DNA from: an uncultured Ilumatobacter sp.
GTDB lineage: Bacteria > Actinomycetota > Acidimicrobiia > Acidimicrobiales > Ilumatobacteraceae
Reading direction: 5' to 3'
DNA: 9,907 nt
Assembly: GCA_938049325.1 (NCBI GenBank)
Contig: CALICC010000110.1
Span: forward strand, 1 to 9,907
The translations under genes were made by a program, and so were the position numbers. This document shows, one piece after another, positions 1-6,945 of this stretch; the stretch's first letter is position 1, and every line of letters starts with the position of its first letter. The notes under the pieces were generated by a model. It saw only the letters and a list, made by a program, of their open reading frames with translations. It had not been told where the DNA came from and ran no database searches.

Positions 1-3000
1 CCCAGACGACACCGACCGGTGTCGGTTCGGTGACCGTCGAATCGGATGACGTCGAGCTCGACGTCGACCTCGGCTTCGCTCGGCCCTCGACCATCGGCGA
101 CTTCGTCTGGAGCGACCTGGATGCCGACGGCACCTTCGATGCTGGAGAGCCCGGCATCCAGGGCGTCACCGTCAACGTGCTCGATGCCGGTGGCAGCATC
201 GTTGGCACCGACACGACGGACGCCAACGGCGCCTACTCGATCAGCGGTCTCGCTCCCGGTGCGTACACGGTCGAGGTCGACCCGTCGACCGTTCCGGCAG
301 GCGCCAACTCGGGCACGCAGCTCGTCGCATCGCCGGGTGTGCCGACGACGATCTCGCGGAATCTCACGTCGGGCACCGACGTGACCGACGCTGACTTCGC
401 CTTCTTCACGACGGCAACGATCGGCGACATCGTGTGGCACGACTCGAACGCAAACGGTCTCCAAGACGACGCTGCCCCGACCGAGGCATGGCTCGATGCC
501 GTCGACGTTCAACTCGTCAACCCGGGTGACGGCTCGATTCTCCAGACCGCCACCACGGTCGATGGTGCCTACGCATTCACGGGAGTCGCTCCCGGGACCT
601 ATGAGGTCCGTGTGGATCCAGCAACGCTCCCGGCCGGCTACTCGTCGACGACGGGCAACAACCCGACCACACTGACGGTCCGATCCGATGAGGCTGTCGA
701 CACCGTCGACTTCGGCTACGCCCAGCTCACGGGTGGCGCCATCGGCAACGAGATCTTCGACGACCTCAACGGTGACGGCGTGCGCCAAGCCGGCGAGCCT
801 GGCCTCGACGTCACCGCCGAGCTGTGGCGCGACGGTTCGTTCGTGGAGAGTCGCCCGACCACAGGCGGCGCGTACAACTTCGTCAACCTGGCACCCGGTG
901 ATTACGAAGTGCGCATCGACCCGGCGACGATTCCGGCGAACTACGCGCCGACCACAACCGGCGGGAACACACAGAGCTACACCATCCTGTCCGGCGATGC
1001 TCCGATCACGACAGCCGACTTCGGCTATGTCGCCCCGGCGACCGTTGGCGACTTCATCTGGAGTGACCTCAACGGTGACGGCGTGCAAGATGCCGGCGAG
1101 CCCGGCCTCGGCGGCATCACCGTCGAACTTCGTGATGGCGGCGGGAACGTTGTCGACTCCGCGATCACCGCATCGGACGGTAGCTACTCACTGACTGCCG
1201 CTCCGGGTGACTACGACGTTGTCGTCGTTGCCTCCACGGTGCCGAACGGCGCCAACTCGGGCGTGCAACTCACCGCGACGACACCTCCCTCGATCCCGGT
1301 CACGCTCACGTCCAACGCGACGCTGACCGATGCCGATGTCGGCTACGTCACCACCGCCTCGATCGGCGACACCATCTTCAACGACCTCGACGGCGACGGC
1401 ATCCAAGATCCGGGCGAGCCTGGACTGCCCGGTGTGATCGTCGAGCTGTTCGACGGCGTCAGCACGGTCACCGTGACGACCGGTCCGAGCGGGGACTACA
1501 TCTTCGACGGCCTCACACCTGGCGACTACTCGGTGTCGGTCGACGCAACGACCCTCCCGGCCGGTGCCTTCCCGACCACGAGTGCAACGCCGGTCGACGT
1601 GACCGTGGTATCGGATCAGGTCGTCGACAGTGTCGATCTCGGCTACACCACGCCCGGCACGATCAGTGGCGAAGTGTTCTCCGATGAAGCCGTCGACGGT
1701 GTCCAGACCGGCGATCCGACGATCGACGGCATCACCGTTGAATTGCTCGACGACGGCGGCATCGTGGTCGATACGGCCGTGACCGTGGGTGGCATCTACA
1801 CCTTCGCAGGTGTCGCTCCAGGCGATTACACCGTTCGCCCCCAGCTTCCAGCAGGCTCGACCTTGACCATCCCGAACGCGGGCTCCGATGACACGATCGA
1901 TTCCGACATCGTGCCTGCGACGGGCGAGTCGGACGTCATCACCATGACGAGTGGCGCGAGCGTCGGCAACGTCGACGTGGGCATCTACGAACCCGGCCAG
2001 TTCGGCGACACCGTCTTCGTCGACCTCGACGCCGATGGCGTGCAAGACAGCGATGAACCCGGCCTCGGCGGCGCTTTCGTCACCGTTCGCAACTCCGGCG
2101 GGACCGTGGTCGCCACTGCAACCACGCTCGCCGACGGCACGTACAGCATCGACGTCGGTCCGGGTGACTACACCGTCGACGTCGGTCTGCCCGCCGGCTA
2201 CGCACCGGGAACGACGCAGTCGGTCACGGTCACCTCCGGCTCGAACGATGACACCATCGACTTCCCGGTGGTTGGCGCCAGCGGCCTCGCTGGTTCGATC
2301 ATCTACGACGTGTCGAACGACGGTTCGCTCGACGCCGACGACCCGGGTCTGGGTGGCATCACCGTCACAGCAACGTGGGACGGCCCGAACGGACCGATCG
2401 ACTTCACCACCACCACGCTGCCAGACGGGTCATACGTCTTCACCGACCTGCCGCCCGGTGACTACACCGTCGCGGTTGATCCCTCCACCCTGACCGACGG
2501 CATCGTCGACCCAACCGTCGACCCGGACGGCGTGCTCGATCTCGGAACCGCCGTGACCGTCGCAGGTCCGGTTGTTCAGGGCGTCGACTTCGGCTTCAGC
2601 GGAACAGCGAGTCTCGGCGACAACGTATTCGTCGACACGAATGGCAACGGCGTGCTCGATGCCGGAGAATCCGGTGTTGCCGGGGTCAGCGTCAGCGCCA
2701 CCGTGCTCACCGCTGGCGGCGTGATGGTCTACACCACCGTCACCGACGCCAACGGCAACTACGTGTTCGAGGATCTCCCGGCGGGCACCTACGTGATCGT
2801 CATCGATCCGTCCACCGTGCCTGCAGGTATGTCCGTGTCGCTTCAGGAGATCATCGTCACGCTGGTGCTCGATGGTGTCGATCTCTCGGCTGACTTCCCG
2901 GTCGAGCTGATCGATGGCCCCGATGCCTTCGACGACCAGGTGACGACGCCGTCCTCGACCTCGGTTGTGGTCCCCGTCCTGACGAACGACGCCGTCCCTC

Positions 3001-3557
3001 CTGGGATGACCGTGGTCGTCACCGAAACGACGCTGCCGGGACACGGCATTGTGGTCGTCAACGACGACGGCACCATCACCTACGTTCCCGACGACGGATT
3101 CACGGGGACCGACACGTTCGACTACACGATCTGCGACTCTGCCTCTGTGGCCGTGGCGGCCGCAGGCCAGTTCAGGACCAGTGACTTCATGCTGGCTCAG
3201 TCGGCGCCAGGCCAAGTCTGTTCGACTGCGACCGTGACCGTGACGGTCACGGCGCCGACGACGCCGCCGGTGCCGCCCACGCCGCCGACGACCCCAGGAG
3301 CGCCCGGCACCCCTGGAACCGTTCCGACCACGCCGGGTACACCGGCCGCCCCCGGAGACTCCGGCACGCCGAGCAGCACCACTGGATCGATCCCGAGGAC
3401 GGGTTCGGAGATCGGCAACTTCCGCACGATCGGCTCGATCTTGACGTTCGCCGGTCTCGGACTCTGGCTGATCAGTCGTCGCCGTCGAGATGACGGCGAT
3501 GGCAGTGGGTCATCTCCGATCACGCACAGCAACGCTTGGCCGGCGCCGAGCCTCTGA
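1..3557 (+). CDS. Giant SdrD-B-repeat cell-surface protein, C-terminal part (5' end outside window)
   Basis: The frame is open from base 3 to the TGA at 3555-3557. The GTG at base 30 lies inside a repeat tail, so it is not taken as the start; the true start and signal peptide lie upstream. About 1184 residues are visible. In order they are: the tail of one repeat; nine SdrD-B/Cna-B-like repeats of 95-113 residues (87-2912), most with a calcium-type loop such as DLNGDGVQDAGEPG, a G(D/T)Y strand and a DxGY/DFGY end; a Big_9/cadherin-like Ig domain (about 2913-3250; LTNDAVPPG, TYVPDDGFTGTDTFDYTICD); a Pro/Thr/Gly linker (about 3252-3389); IPRTG, a hydrophobic segment and RRRR. Such proteins are exported and act as stalks or adhesins. 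Wall attachment by a sortase is inferred from the C-terminus, and no sortase gene is in the window. The ligand is unknown. The gene converges on the membrane protein at 3625, 67 bp away, with no clear terminator hairpin between them. Confidence 0.93.
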   Translation, partial: QTTPTGVGSVTVESDDVELDVDLGFARPSTIGDFVWSDLDADGTFDAGEPGIQGVTVNVLDAGGSIVGTDTTDANGAYSISGLAPGAYTVEVDPSTVPAGANSGTQLVASPGVPTTISRNLTSGTDVTDADFAFFTTATIGDIVWHDSNANGLQDDAAPTEAWLDAVDVQLVNPGDGSILQTATTVDGAYAFTGVAPGTYEVRVDPATLPAGYSSTTGNNPTTLTVRSDEAVDTVDFGYAQLTGGAIGNEIFDDLNGDGVRQAGEPGLDVTAELWRDGSFVESRPTTGGAYNFVNLAPGDYEVRIDPATIPANYAPTTTGGNTQSYTILSGDAPITTADFGYVAPATVGDFIWSDLNGDGVQDAGEPGLGGITVELRDGGGNVVDSAITASDGSYSLTAAPGDYDVVVVASTVPNGANSGVQLTATTPPSIPVTLTSNATLTDADVGYVTTASIGDTIFNDLDGDGIQDPGEPGLPGVIVELFDGVSTVTVTTGPSGDYIFDGLTPGDYSVSVDATTLPAGAFPTTSATPVDVTVVSDQVVDSVDLGYTTPGTISGEVFSDEAVDGVQTGDPTIDGITVELLDDGGIVVDTAVTVGGIYTFAGVAPGDYTVRPQLPAGSTLTIPNAGSDDTIDSDIVPATGESDVITMTSGASVGNVDVGIYEPGQFGDTVFVDLDADGVQDSDEPGLGGAFVTVRNSGGTVVATATTLADGTYSIDVGPGDYTVDVGLPAGYAPGTTQSVTVTSGSNDDTIDFPVVGASGLAGSIIYDVSNDGSLDADDPGLGGITVTATWDGPNGPIDFTTTTLPDGSYVFTDLPPGDYTVAVDPSTLTDGIVDPTVDPDGVLDLGTAVTVAGPVVQGVDFGFSGTASLGDNVFVDTNGNGVLDAGESGVAGVSVSATVLTAGGVMVYTTVTDANGNYVFEDLPAGTYVIVIDPSTVPAGMSVSLQEIIVTLVLDGVDLSADFPVELIDGPDAFDDQVTTPSSTSVVVPVLTNDAVPPGMTVVVTETTLPGHGIVVVNDDGTITYVPDDGFTGTDTFDYTICDSASVAVAAAGQFRTSDFMLAQSAPGQVCSTATVTVTVTAPTTPPVPPTPPTTPGAPGTPGTVPTTPGTPAAPGDSGTPSSTTGSIPRTGSEIGNFRTIGSILTFAGLGLWLISRRRRDDGDGSGSSPITHSNAWPAPSL
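87..2912 (+). repeat. Nine tandem SdrD-B-like domain repeats
   Basis: Repeat boundaries, set at the residue before the (I/V/L)GD-type first strand, fall near 87, 414, 735, 1038, 1356, 1656, 1995, 2280 and 2607, and the array ends near 2912. Unit lengths are about 109, 107, 101, 106, 100, 113, 95, 109 and 102 residues. Units share a loop of the type D-x-(D/N)-x-(D/N)-G followed by D-x-x-E-P-G, then a PGDY or PGTY turn. Unit 6 (1656-1994) and unit 8 (2280-2606) have weakened Asp loops, and unit 2 (414-734) carries extra residues in that loop. The bases before 87 encode the end of a further unit, so the full array is longer. Confidence 0.92.
762..1086 (+). repeat. 22-nt exact direct repeat marking neighbouring domain units 3 and 4
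   Basis: Bases 762-783 and 1065-1086 are identical, in the same codon phase, and encode DLNGDGV plus one base of the next codon. Similarity continues beyond them (GCCGGCGAGCC in both units). Other unit pairs match in protein but use more varied codons here. This suggests fairly recent duplication or gene conversion between units 3 and 4. Confidence 0.7.
3390..3557 (+). other. C-terminal sortase-like sorting signal (IPRTG, membrane segment, Arg cluster, tail)
   Basis: The codons at 3390-3404 spell IPRTG, a variant of LPxTG with Ile at position 1. A hydrophobic stretch follows (about 3420-3474, including SILTFAGLGLWLIS), then four arginines near 3475-3489. This is the standard three-part layout of a sortase sorting signal. 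Unusually, about 22 further residues, rich in Gly, Ser and Asp, follow the Arg cluster before the stop, whereas most sorting signals end within a few residues of it. Confidence 0.75.
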
Positions 3558-3624
3558 CGCGACGCAAAGAGCCGGAAGCGATTGGTGAGTGGTGGGCGTC
3601 GGAACCTCGGTCTCGAGCTCACAC

Positions 3625-5712
3625 TTATCGGCGGGCCCAGGTGTATTCGCCGGGCACGGTGAGGTCCCCGATGCGCAGCGTGCCGACGGTGTCGACCCAG
3701 ACTCGCAGATCGGGGTCGACGAACCACGCCGACTGGGCAGGTCCGGGCAACGTGATCCCGGAGAGTGATGATCCGCGTCCGTCGCCGTTGTTGTTCCCGA
3801 AGTCATCGAGTTTCCCCGAGAAGACGCTGTCGGACCCGGGCTCGTGCACCGCGATCTCGCCGGCGATCGGTTGACCCGCGAATCGCAATGCGTCGAAGCC
3901 GCTCTCATCGAAGAGGCCGAAGTTGCGCGAGAACAGTGTCGTGACGCGTTGGTCGCCGGCGTCGACGTCGAACACGGACAGCGTCCACACTCGCTCGAGC
4001 GATCCGAGGATCGCGAAACGTGTTTCGCTGATCCACATCACATCCCATGAGGTGTCCCACTGGGTCTTGAGGCGGCGCACCACCGTCAAGAGTTCGTCGT
4101 CGACCGCGTCGGTCACGGCAATGGCGCCGTCAGAGCCTGCGCTGACACGGAACGCACCGGAAGGGCTGTACACGGGCGCCGCACCGTAGACCGGCGGAGA
4201 TGTCACCGCCGCCGGCTCCGGAAGCCGAGTTTCGAGCACGGTGCCGACGATCGGTGAACAGCACAGTCCGACGTAGGCCACCGATTCATCGGGAGCGACC
4301 GACACGTGTGCGACGGCGTTCGGTCCGTCTCCGACGTCTGGCGCGTCGTCTGGGTCCGGACCGTCGAAGATCACAACCGGATCGAGACTCGACGACGTCG
4401 CCGGAACGTACACGGCGTCGCCGTCGGTGTTGATCGCGACCAGCGGTGCGAGAGCGGGATCGGGGATTGATGCCTCGGCTCGCGGATCGATCACGCTGAA
4501 CGTGGACGCATAGCGATCGAAGACGATCAAGCGACCGTCTTCGAGTACGTGTTCGATCTTTCCGTCAACAGCTTCGCCGACCTCGACCGACCCGTCCGGA
4601 AGGAGGTGGATCGGAACATCGCGGGTGCCGCCACTGTGTAGTGGGTTGAACACGAACACAGCGCTCCCATCGGCAACCTCGAAGATCCTCGGAACTACGT
4701 CGATGCCTTCGGGAAGTGGGCGAGTCCACGTCTGCGAGACGCCGTCACCGACTCCCGTGATCACCATCTCGTCGTCGGTGAGTTCGATCCCGAATCGCCT
4801 GTCGGGCGGGGCGATTTCGTTGCCGGACGAGTCGATCCAGGGGATCGTCGGCTCCACAACCGGATCGAACAGCACCCGAGACTCACAGCATCGCGTCGCG
4901 ACGAGCCCGCGCCGCCCCGGACGCAACACGTCTTCGGGATCGATCCACGTCTCGAATGTCGTGATCAATTGACCGGAGTCGCGGCCGGCCATTTTGATGG
5001 CTGAAACCCGCCGGGCAGGGACACCGTCGATCGGTACATCCAGCGGAATCCACGAGACGTAGCCGATGTCGTCGGGCCCGACCGCAACCACTCGTGGATC
5101 CGATTGCACATCCCCGAGGTCGAGCCGGAAGTTCGAATCGGTCTGGTCGTACACGACGACGAGGTCCTCGACGAGCGCAACGAGGGTGCCGTCGCTCAGC
5201 GTTGCGAACGTCGGGCAGGCTTCCACCGCAGACGCGCCGTCGCACTGAGGGAGATCCCGGCTCGAGACCGACCACTGGTCGTCGCTCGGTTCCGACGGAT
5301 CACCCGCCACGAGCGAGGTCGTGGTCGTATCAATCACCGTCGAGGCCAGAGGCACACTCGTCGATGGCAAGACAGTGGTGGTCGGCGAGACCGCGATCGT
5401 CGAGGTCGTGGCGTCGCTCGCCGTGTCGGGCTGAGGGGTCGCGCTCGGCACGGAGGCCGCGGTTGTCGTGCGTGACGGCGCAATCGTGGTGGTGGTCGAG
5501 AGGTCGGTACCGCTGCCGGCGAAGAGTTGGTCGTTCTGGCCGTTGCGATTGAGGCTCGTTGCGGTTGCGGCGACGGCGATCAGGCTGAGCGCGGCGATCG
5601 AGCCGCCCACAGCGTTGCGTCGACGTCGCCGTACGGCGGCCCGTTCGGCGACCGCGGCCAGCTGTGCGAGGTCGCCGGGTGGAGGCGTGGGATCGTGAAG
5701 TTCGTCAAACAT
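3625..5712 (-). CDS. Single-pass membrane protein with propeller-like extracellular domain, partner of ECF sigma factor
   Basis: 695 residues. The ATG at 5712 is chosen over an in-frame Met 28 codons upstream because it has a Shine-Dalgarno-like GAAAGGG five bases before it and begins just after the sigma-factor stop. Residues 1-32 are a short cytoplasmic head ending in five arginines. Residues about 33-53 form one membrane segment (SIAALSLIAVAATATSL), and the Arg cluster predicts N-in topology. Residues about 70-146 are a Thr/Ser/Pro-rich stalk. Residues about 147-695 are beta-rich, with repeated short strands and turns like a WD/TolB-type propeller, and contain two Cys-Cys pairs (275-276, 484-485) and C157/C166. 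No enzyme motif is visible. The 10-nt spacing to the sigma gene predicts co-transcription, so a role as sensor, anti-sigma or sigma-controlled product is inferred. The head lacks the HxxxCxxC zinc anti-sigma motif. The exact fold and family are not recognised with certainty. Confidence 0.85.
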   Translation of the reverse strand: MFDELHDPTPPPGDLAQLAAVAERAAVRRRRRNAVGGSIAALSLIAVAATATSLNRNGQNDQLFAGSGTDLSTTTTIAPSRTTTAASVPSATPQPDTASDATTSTIAVSPTTTVLPSTSVPLASTVIDTTTTSLVAGDPSEPSDDQWSVSSRDLPQCDGASAVEACPTFATLSDGTLVALVEDLVVVYDQTDSNFRLDLGDVQSDPRVVAVGPDDIGYVSWIPLDVPIDGVPARRVSAIKMAGRDSGQLITTFETWIDPEDVLRPGRRGLVATRCCESRVLFDPVVEPTIPWIDSSGNEIAPPDRRFGIELTDDEMVITGVGDGVSQTWTRPLPEGIDVVPRIFEVADGSAVFVFNPLHSGGTRDVPIHLLPDGSVEVGEAVDGKIEHVLEDGRLIVFDRYASTFSVIDPRAEASIPDPALAPLVAINTDGDAVYVPATSSSLDPVVIFDGPDPDDAPDVGDGPNAVAHVSVAPDESVAYVGLCCSPIVGTVLETRLPEPAAVTSPPVYGAAPVYSPSGAFRVSAGSDGAIAVTDAVDDELLTVVRRLKTQWDTSWDVMWISETRFAILGSLERVWTLSVFDVDAGDQRVTTLFSRNFGLFDESGFDALRFAGQPIAGEIAVHEPGSDSVFSGKLDDFGNNNGDGRGSSLSGITLPGPAQSAWFVDPDLRVWVDTVGTLRIGDLTVPGEYTWARR

Positions 5713-5717
5713 GGTCG

Positions 5718-5724
5718 CCCTTTC
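5718..5724 (-). promoter_or_regulatory. Shine-Dalgarno-like site of the membrane-protein gene
   Basis: On the minus strand GAAAGGG lies five bases before the ATG at 5712 and overlaps the TGA stop of the sigma-factor gene (5725-5723). The site decides between two in-frame starts and suggests translational coupling: ribosomes ending on the sigma gene would be placed on the next start. Confidence 0.6.
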
Positions 5725-6241
5725 AGCCCGGGGTGGCCTCGGTTGCCTCGGTCGGGACGAGGTCCCCGAGTTGGGTACGGAGTTGAGCGAGGCCACGTGA
5801 CGTCGCGCTCTTGATGGTGCCGATCGAGCACTTCAGCGCAGTGGCGGTTTCGGCTTCGCTCAGGTCGAGGAGGTGTCGCAGCACCACGGCCTCGCGCTGA
5901 CGGCGCGGGAGAGCTCGCAGTGCTCGAACAAGATCATCGCGTTGGCCGGCGAGAAATTTGTCGGAGAGTGCTGACGTTGGTGCTTCGGCTTCGTGAGGTT
6001 CGGCGGAGAGCACGGAGCGTTGACGTTTCCGCCACCGATCGATGGCTGCGTTCGTCGACACTCGCGCCGCCCACGGCACCGGGTGGAGCTTGACGGTCCG
6101 CCACTTGATGAGCGCCTTGGCGAGCGTGTCCTGAGCGCAGTCTTCGGCGTCGGTTCGCTCGCCGAGCACGGCGAACGCCGCCCGGTACGCGACGCCGAAC
6201 ATCTCGTCGAAACGAGAAACGAAGTCGTCGGGTGCCTCCAC
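5723..6241 (-). CDS. ECF-type (group 4) RNA polymerase sigma-70 factor
   Basis: 172 residues, the usual length for ECF sigma factors. Region 2 spans about residues 9-76: a core-binding helix, DAEDCAQDTLAKAL resembling region 2.2, then WAARVSTNAAIDRWRKRQR for promoter melting and -10 recognition. Region 4 spans about 100-156 (LPRRQREAVVLRHLLDLSEAE, then helix-turn-helix SIGTIKSATSRGLAQLR) for -35 binding. Regions 1.1 and 3 are absent, as expected. The protein resembles the actinobacterial SigE-family annotation class. The start is GTG: an in-frame TGA lies three codons upstream and no earlier start is possible. No Shine-Dalgarno is seen, and a promoter-like box ends 8 nt before the GTG, so the mRNA may be leaderless. 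The membrane-protein gene starts 10 nt after its stop. The sigma factor is predicted to drive its own operon; other targets cannot be named. Confidence 0.93.
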   Translation of the reverse strand: MEAPDDFVSRFDEMFGVAYRAAFAVLGERTDAEDCAQDTLAKALIKWRTVKLHPVPWAARVSTNAAIDRWRKRQRSVLSAEPHEAEAPTSALSDKFLAGQRDDLVRALRALPRRQREAVVLRHLLDLSEAETATALKCSIGTIKSATSRGLAQLRTQLGDLVPTEATEATPG

Positions 6242-6249
6242 GGTCGTTC

Positions 6250-6275
6250 AACGTATGAGCAGGCCAAAAGGTTGC
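6250..6275 (-). promoter_or_regulatory. Candidate ECF-type autoregulatory promoter of the sigma operon
   Basis: On the minus strand a GCAAC element (6275-6271) is followed after exactly 17 bases by CGTT (6253-6250). This fits the general ECF pattern of an AAC-containing -35 and a CGT-type -10 spaced 16-17 bases. The same place also reads TACGTT (6255-6250), a TAnnnT -10 box for the housekeeping factor. Eight bases then separate it from the GTG start, so transcription would begin at or very near the start codon. The motif is short and could arise by chance in G+C-rich DNA. Confidence 0.4.
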
Positions 6276-6315
6276 TCGCGCGGCGAGCCGTGGGCCGCCG
6301 GGAGGAAAGTTCGGC

Positions 6316-6945
6316 TCACAGCTCGACGCCGTTGCTGAGCTCGGCGGCGAACTTCGGTCGGTCGGCGTCGGTCCGCGCGGCGAACTGGGGCAATCCGAGG
6401 CGACCGAGGACGGTGTTGGTCGATTCGGGTTCATCTGTCGTGCCGGACAACCCCACGAGCGTTGGGCCTGGTGGCGCGGTGGTTGCGGGATTGGGCGTGT
6501 CGCCCCAGTCGATGAAAAACGGGATCAGCCGGTCGCCGGACGGGAACGTGAGGCGCCAGTGCAACTCGACGCCGTCGGCGCTCATCCTGGTCATGCTGAC
6601 GACCGGGCCCGTCTCATGACCCGCGTCTGACGCGGCTGCGATCAGCTCCTCGATCGTGTGTCCCGGAGCGGGTCGGACAGCGAACGTGACGAGCTGCGAC
6701 TGACCGAGATCATCGATGCCGAAGGGGCGTGGACCGGGCGGTTCGGGCTGCTCAGGATCGGCTGCGATCAGTTCGAGATAGCTGTCGCCGAGCGCAACGA
6801 GCGCGTTGTGCGTGCCGAGACCCAGGTGTTGGCCACCGAACACGGGACGCACACCGAGCGCTGCTTCCATTCGGTCGCAACCCGTCGTGAGGTCGGCCAC
6901 GAACAGAACCAGATGGTCGATGACGGCCAGGTGTGCGCTGCTCAC
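6316..6945 (-). CDS. Glyoxalase-like (VOC superfamily, Glyoxalase_3 type) protein
   Basis: 209 residues from the GTG at 6945. The frame stays open upstream inside the aminotransferase gene, but that part is Arg-rich shadow sequence, while homology-like sequence begins at IDHLVLFVADL (residues 9-19). Family features are that opening strand with H11, then GLGTHNALVAL with H46, YLELIA with E58, and a later IPFFIDWGD block (141-149) typical of Glyoxalase_3 proteins. H11, H46 and E58 are possible metal or active-site residues by analogy with VOC folds; this is inferred. The substrate is unknown. The start overlaps the aminotransferase stop as GTGA, a four-base overlap that predicts coupled translation and a shared role. 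No signal peptide is seen, so it is probably cytoplasmic. It ends 74 bp before the sigma-factor start. Confidence 0.85.
   Translation of the reverse strand: MSSAHLAVIDHLVLFVADLTTGCDRMEAALGVRPVFGGQHLGLGTHNALVALGDSYLELIAADPEQPEPPGPRPFGIDDLGQSQLVTFAVRPAPGHTIEELIAAASDAGHETGPVVSMTRMSADGVELHWRLTFPSGDRLIPFFIDWGDTPNPATTAPPGPTLVGLSGTTDEPESTNTVLGRLGLPQFAARTDADRPKFAAELSNGVEL

Noticed and set aside
1188..3215. Long open frames on the minus strand (1188-2045 and 2430-3215) opposite the surface protein
   Set aside because: Their translations are rich in His, Arg, Asp and Gly with no recognisable domain. They are mirror shadows of the repetitive, G+C-rich Asp/Thr/Val-rich codons on the plus strand, which carry clear repeat domains.
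3558..3624. Possible terminator between the convergent genes
   Set aside because: Only a loose GACGC...GCGTC pairing was seen, with a long loop and no T-run. It is too weak to call.
3197..3908. Minus-strand frames 3197-3727 and 3510-3908 over the convergent gene ends
   Set aside because: They overlap two well-supported genes in other frames and show no domain, start signal or low-bias codon pattern of their own.
5713..5796. 28-codon longer start for the sigma-partner membrane protein
   Set aside because: It lies entirely over the end of the sigma gene. The ATG at 5712 has a well-spaced GAAAGGG and gives the expected short cytoplasmic head.
6281..6297. CGGC...GCCG short inverted repeat after the VOC gene
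   Set aside because: A four-base stem without a T-run is expected by chance in this base composition.
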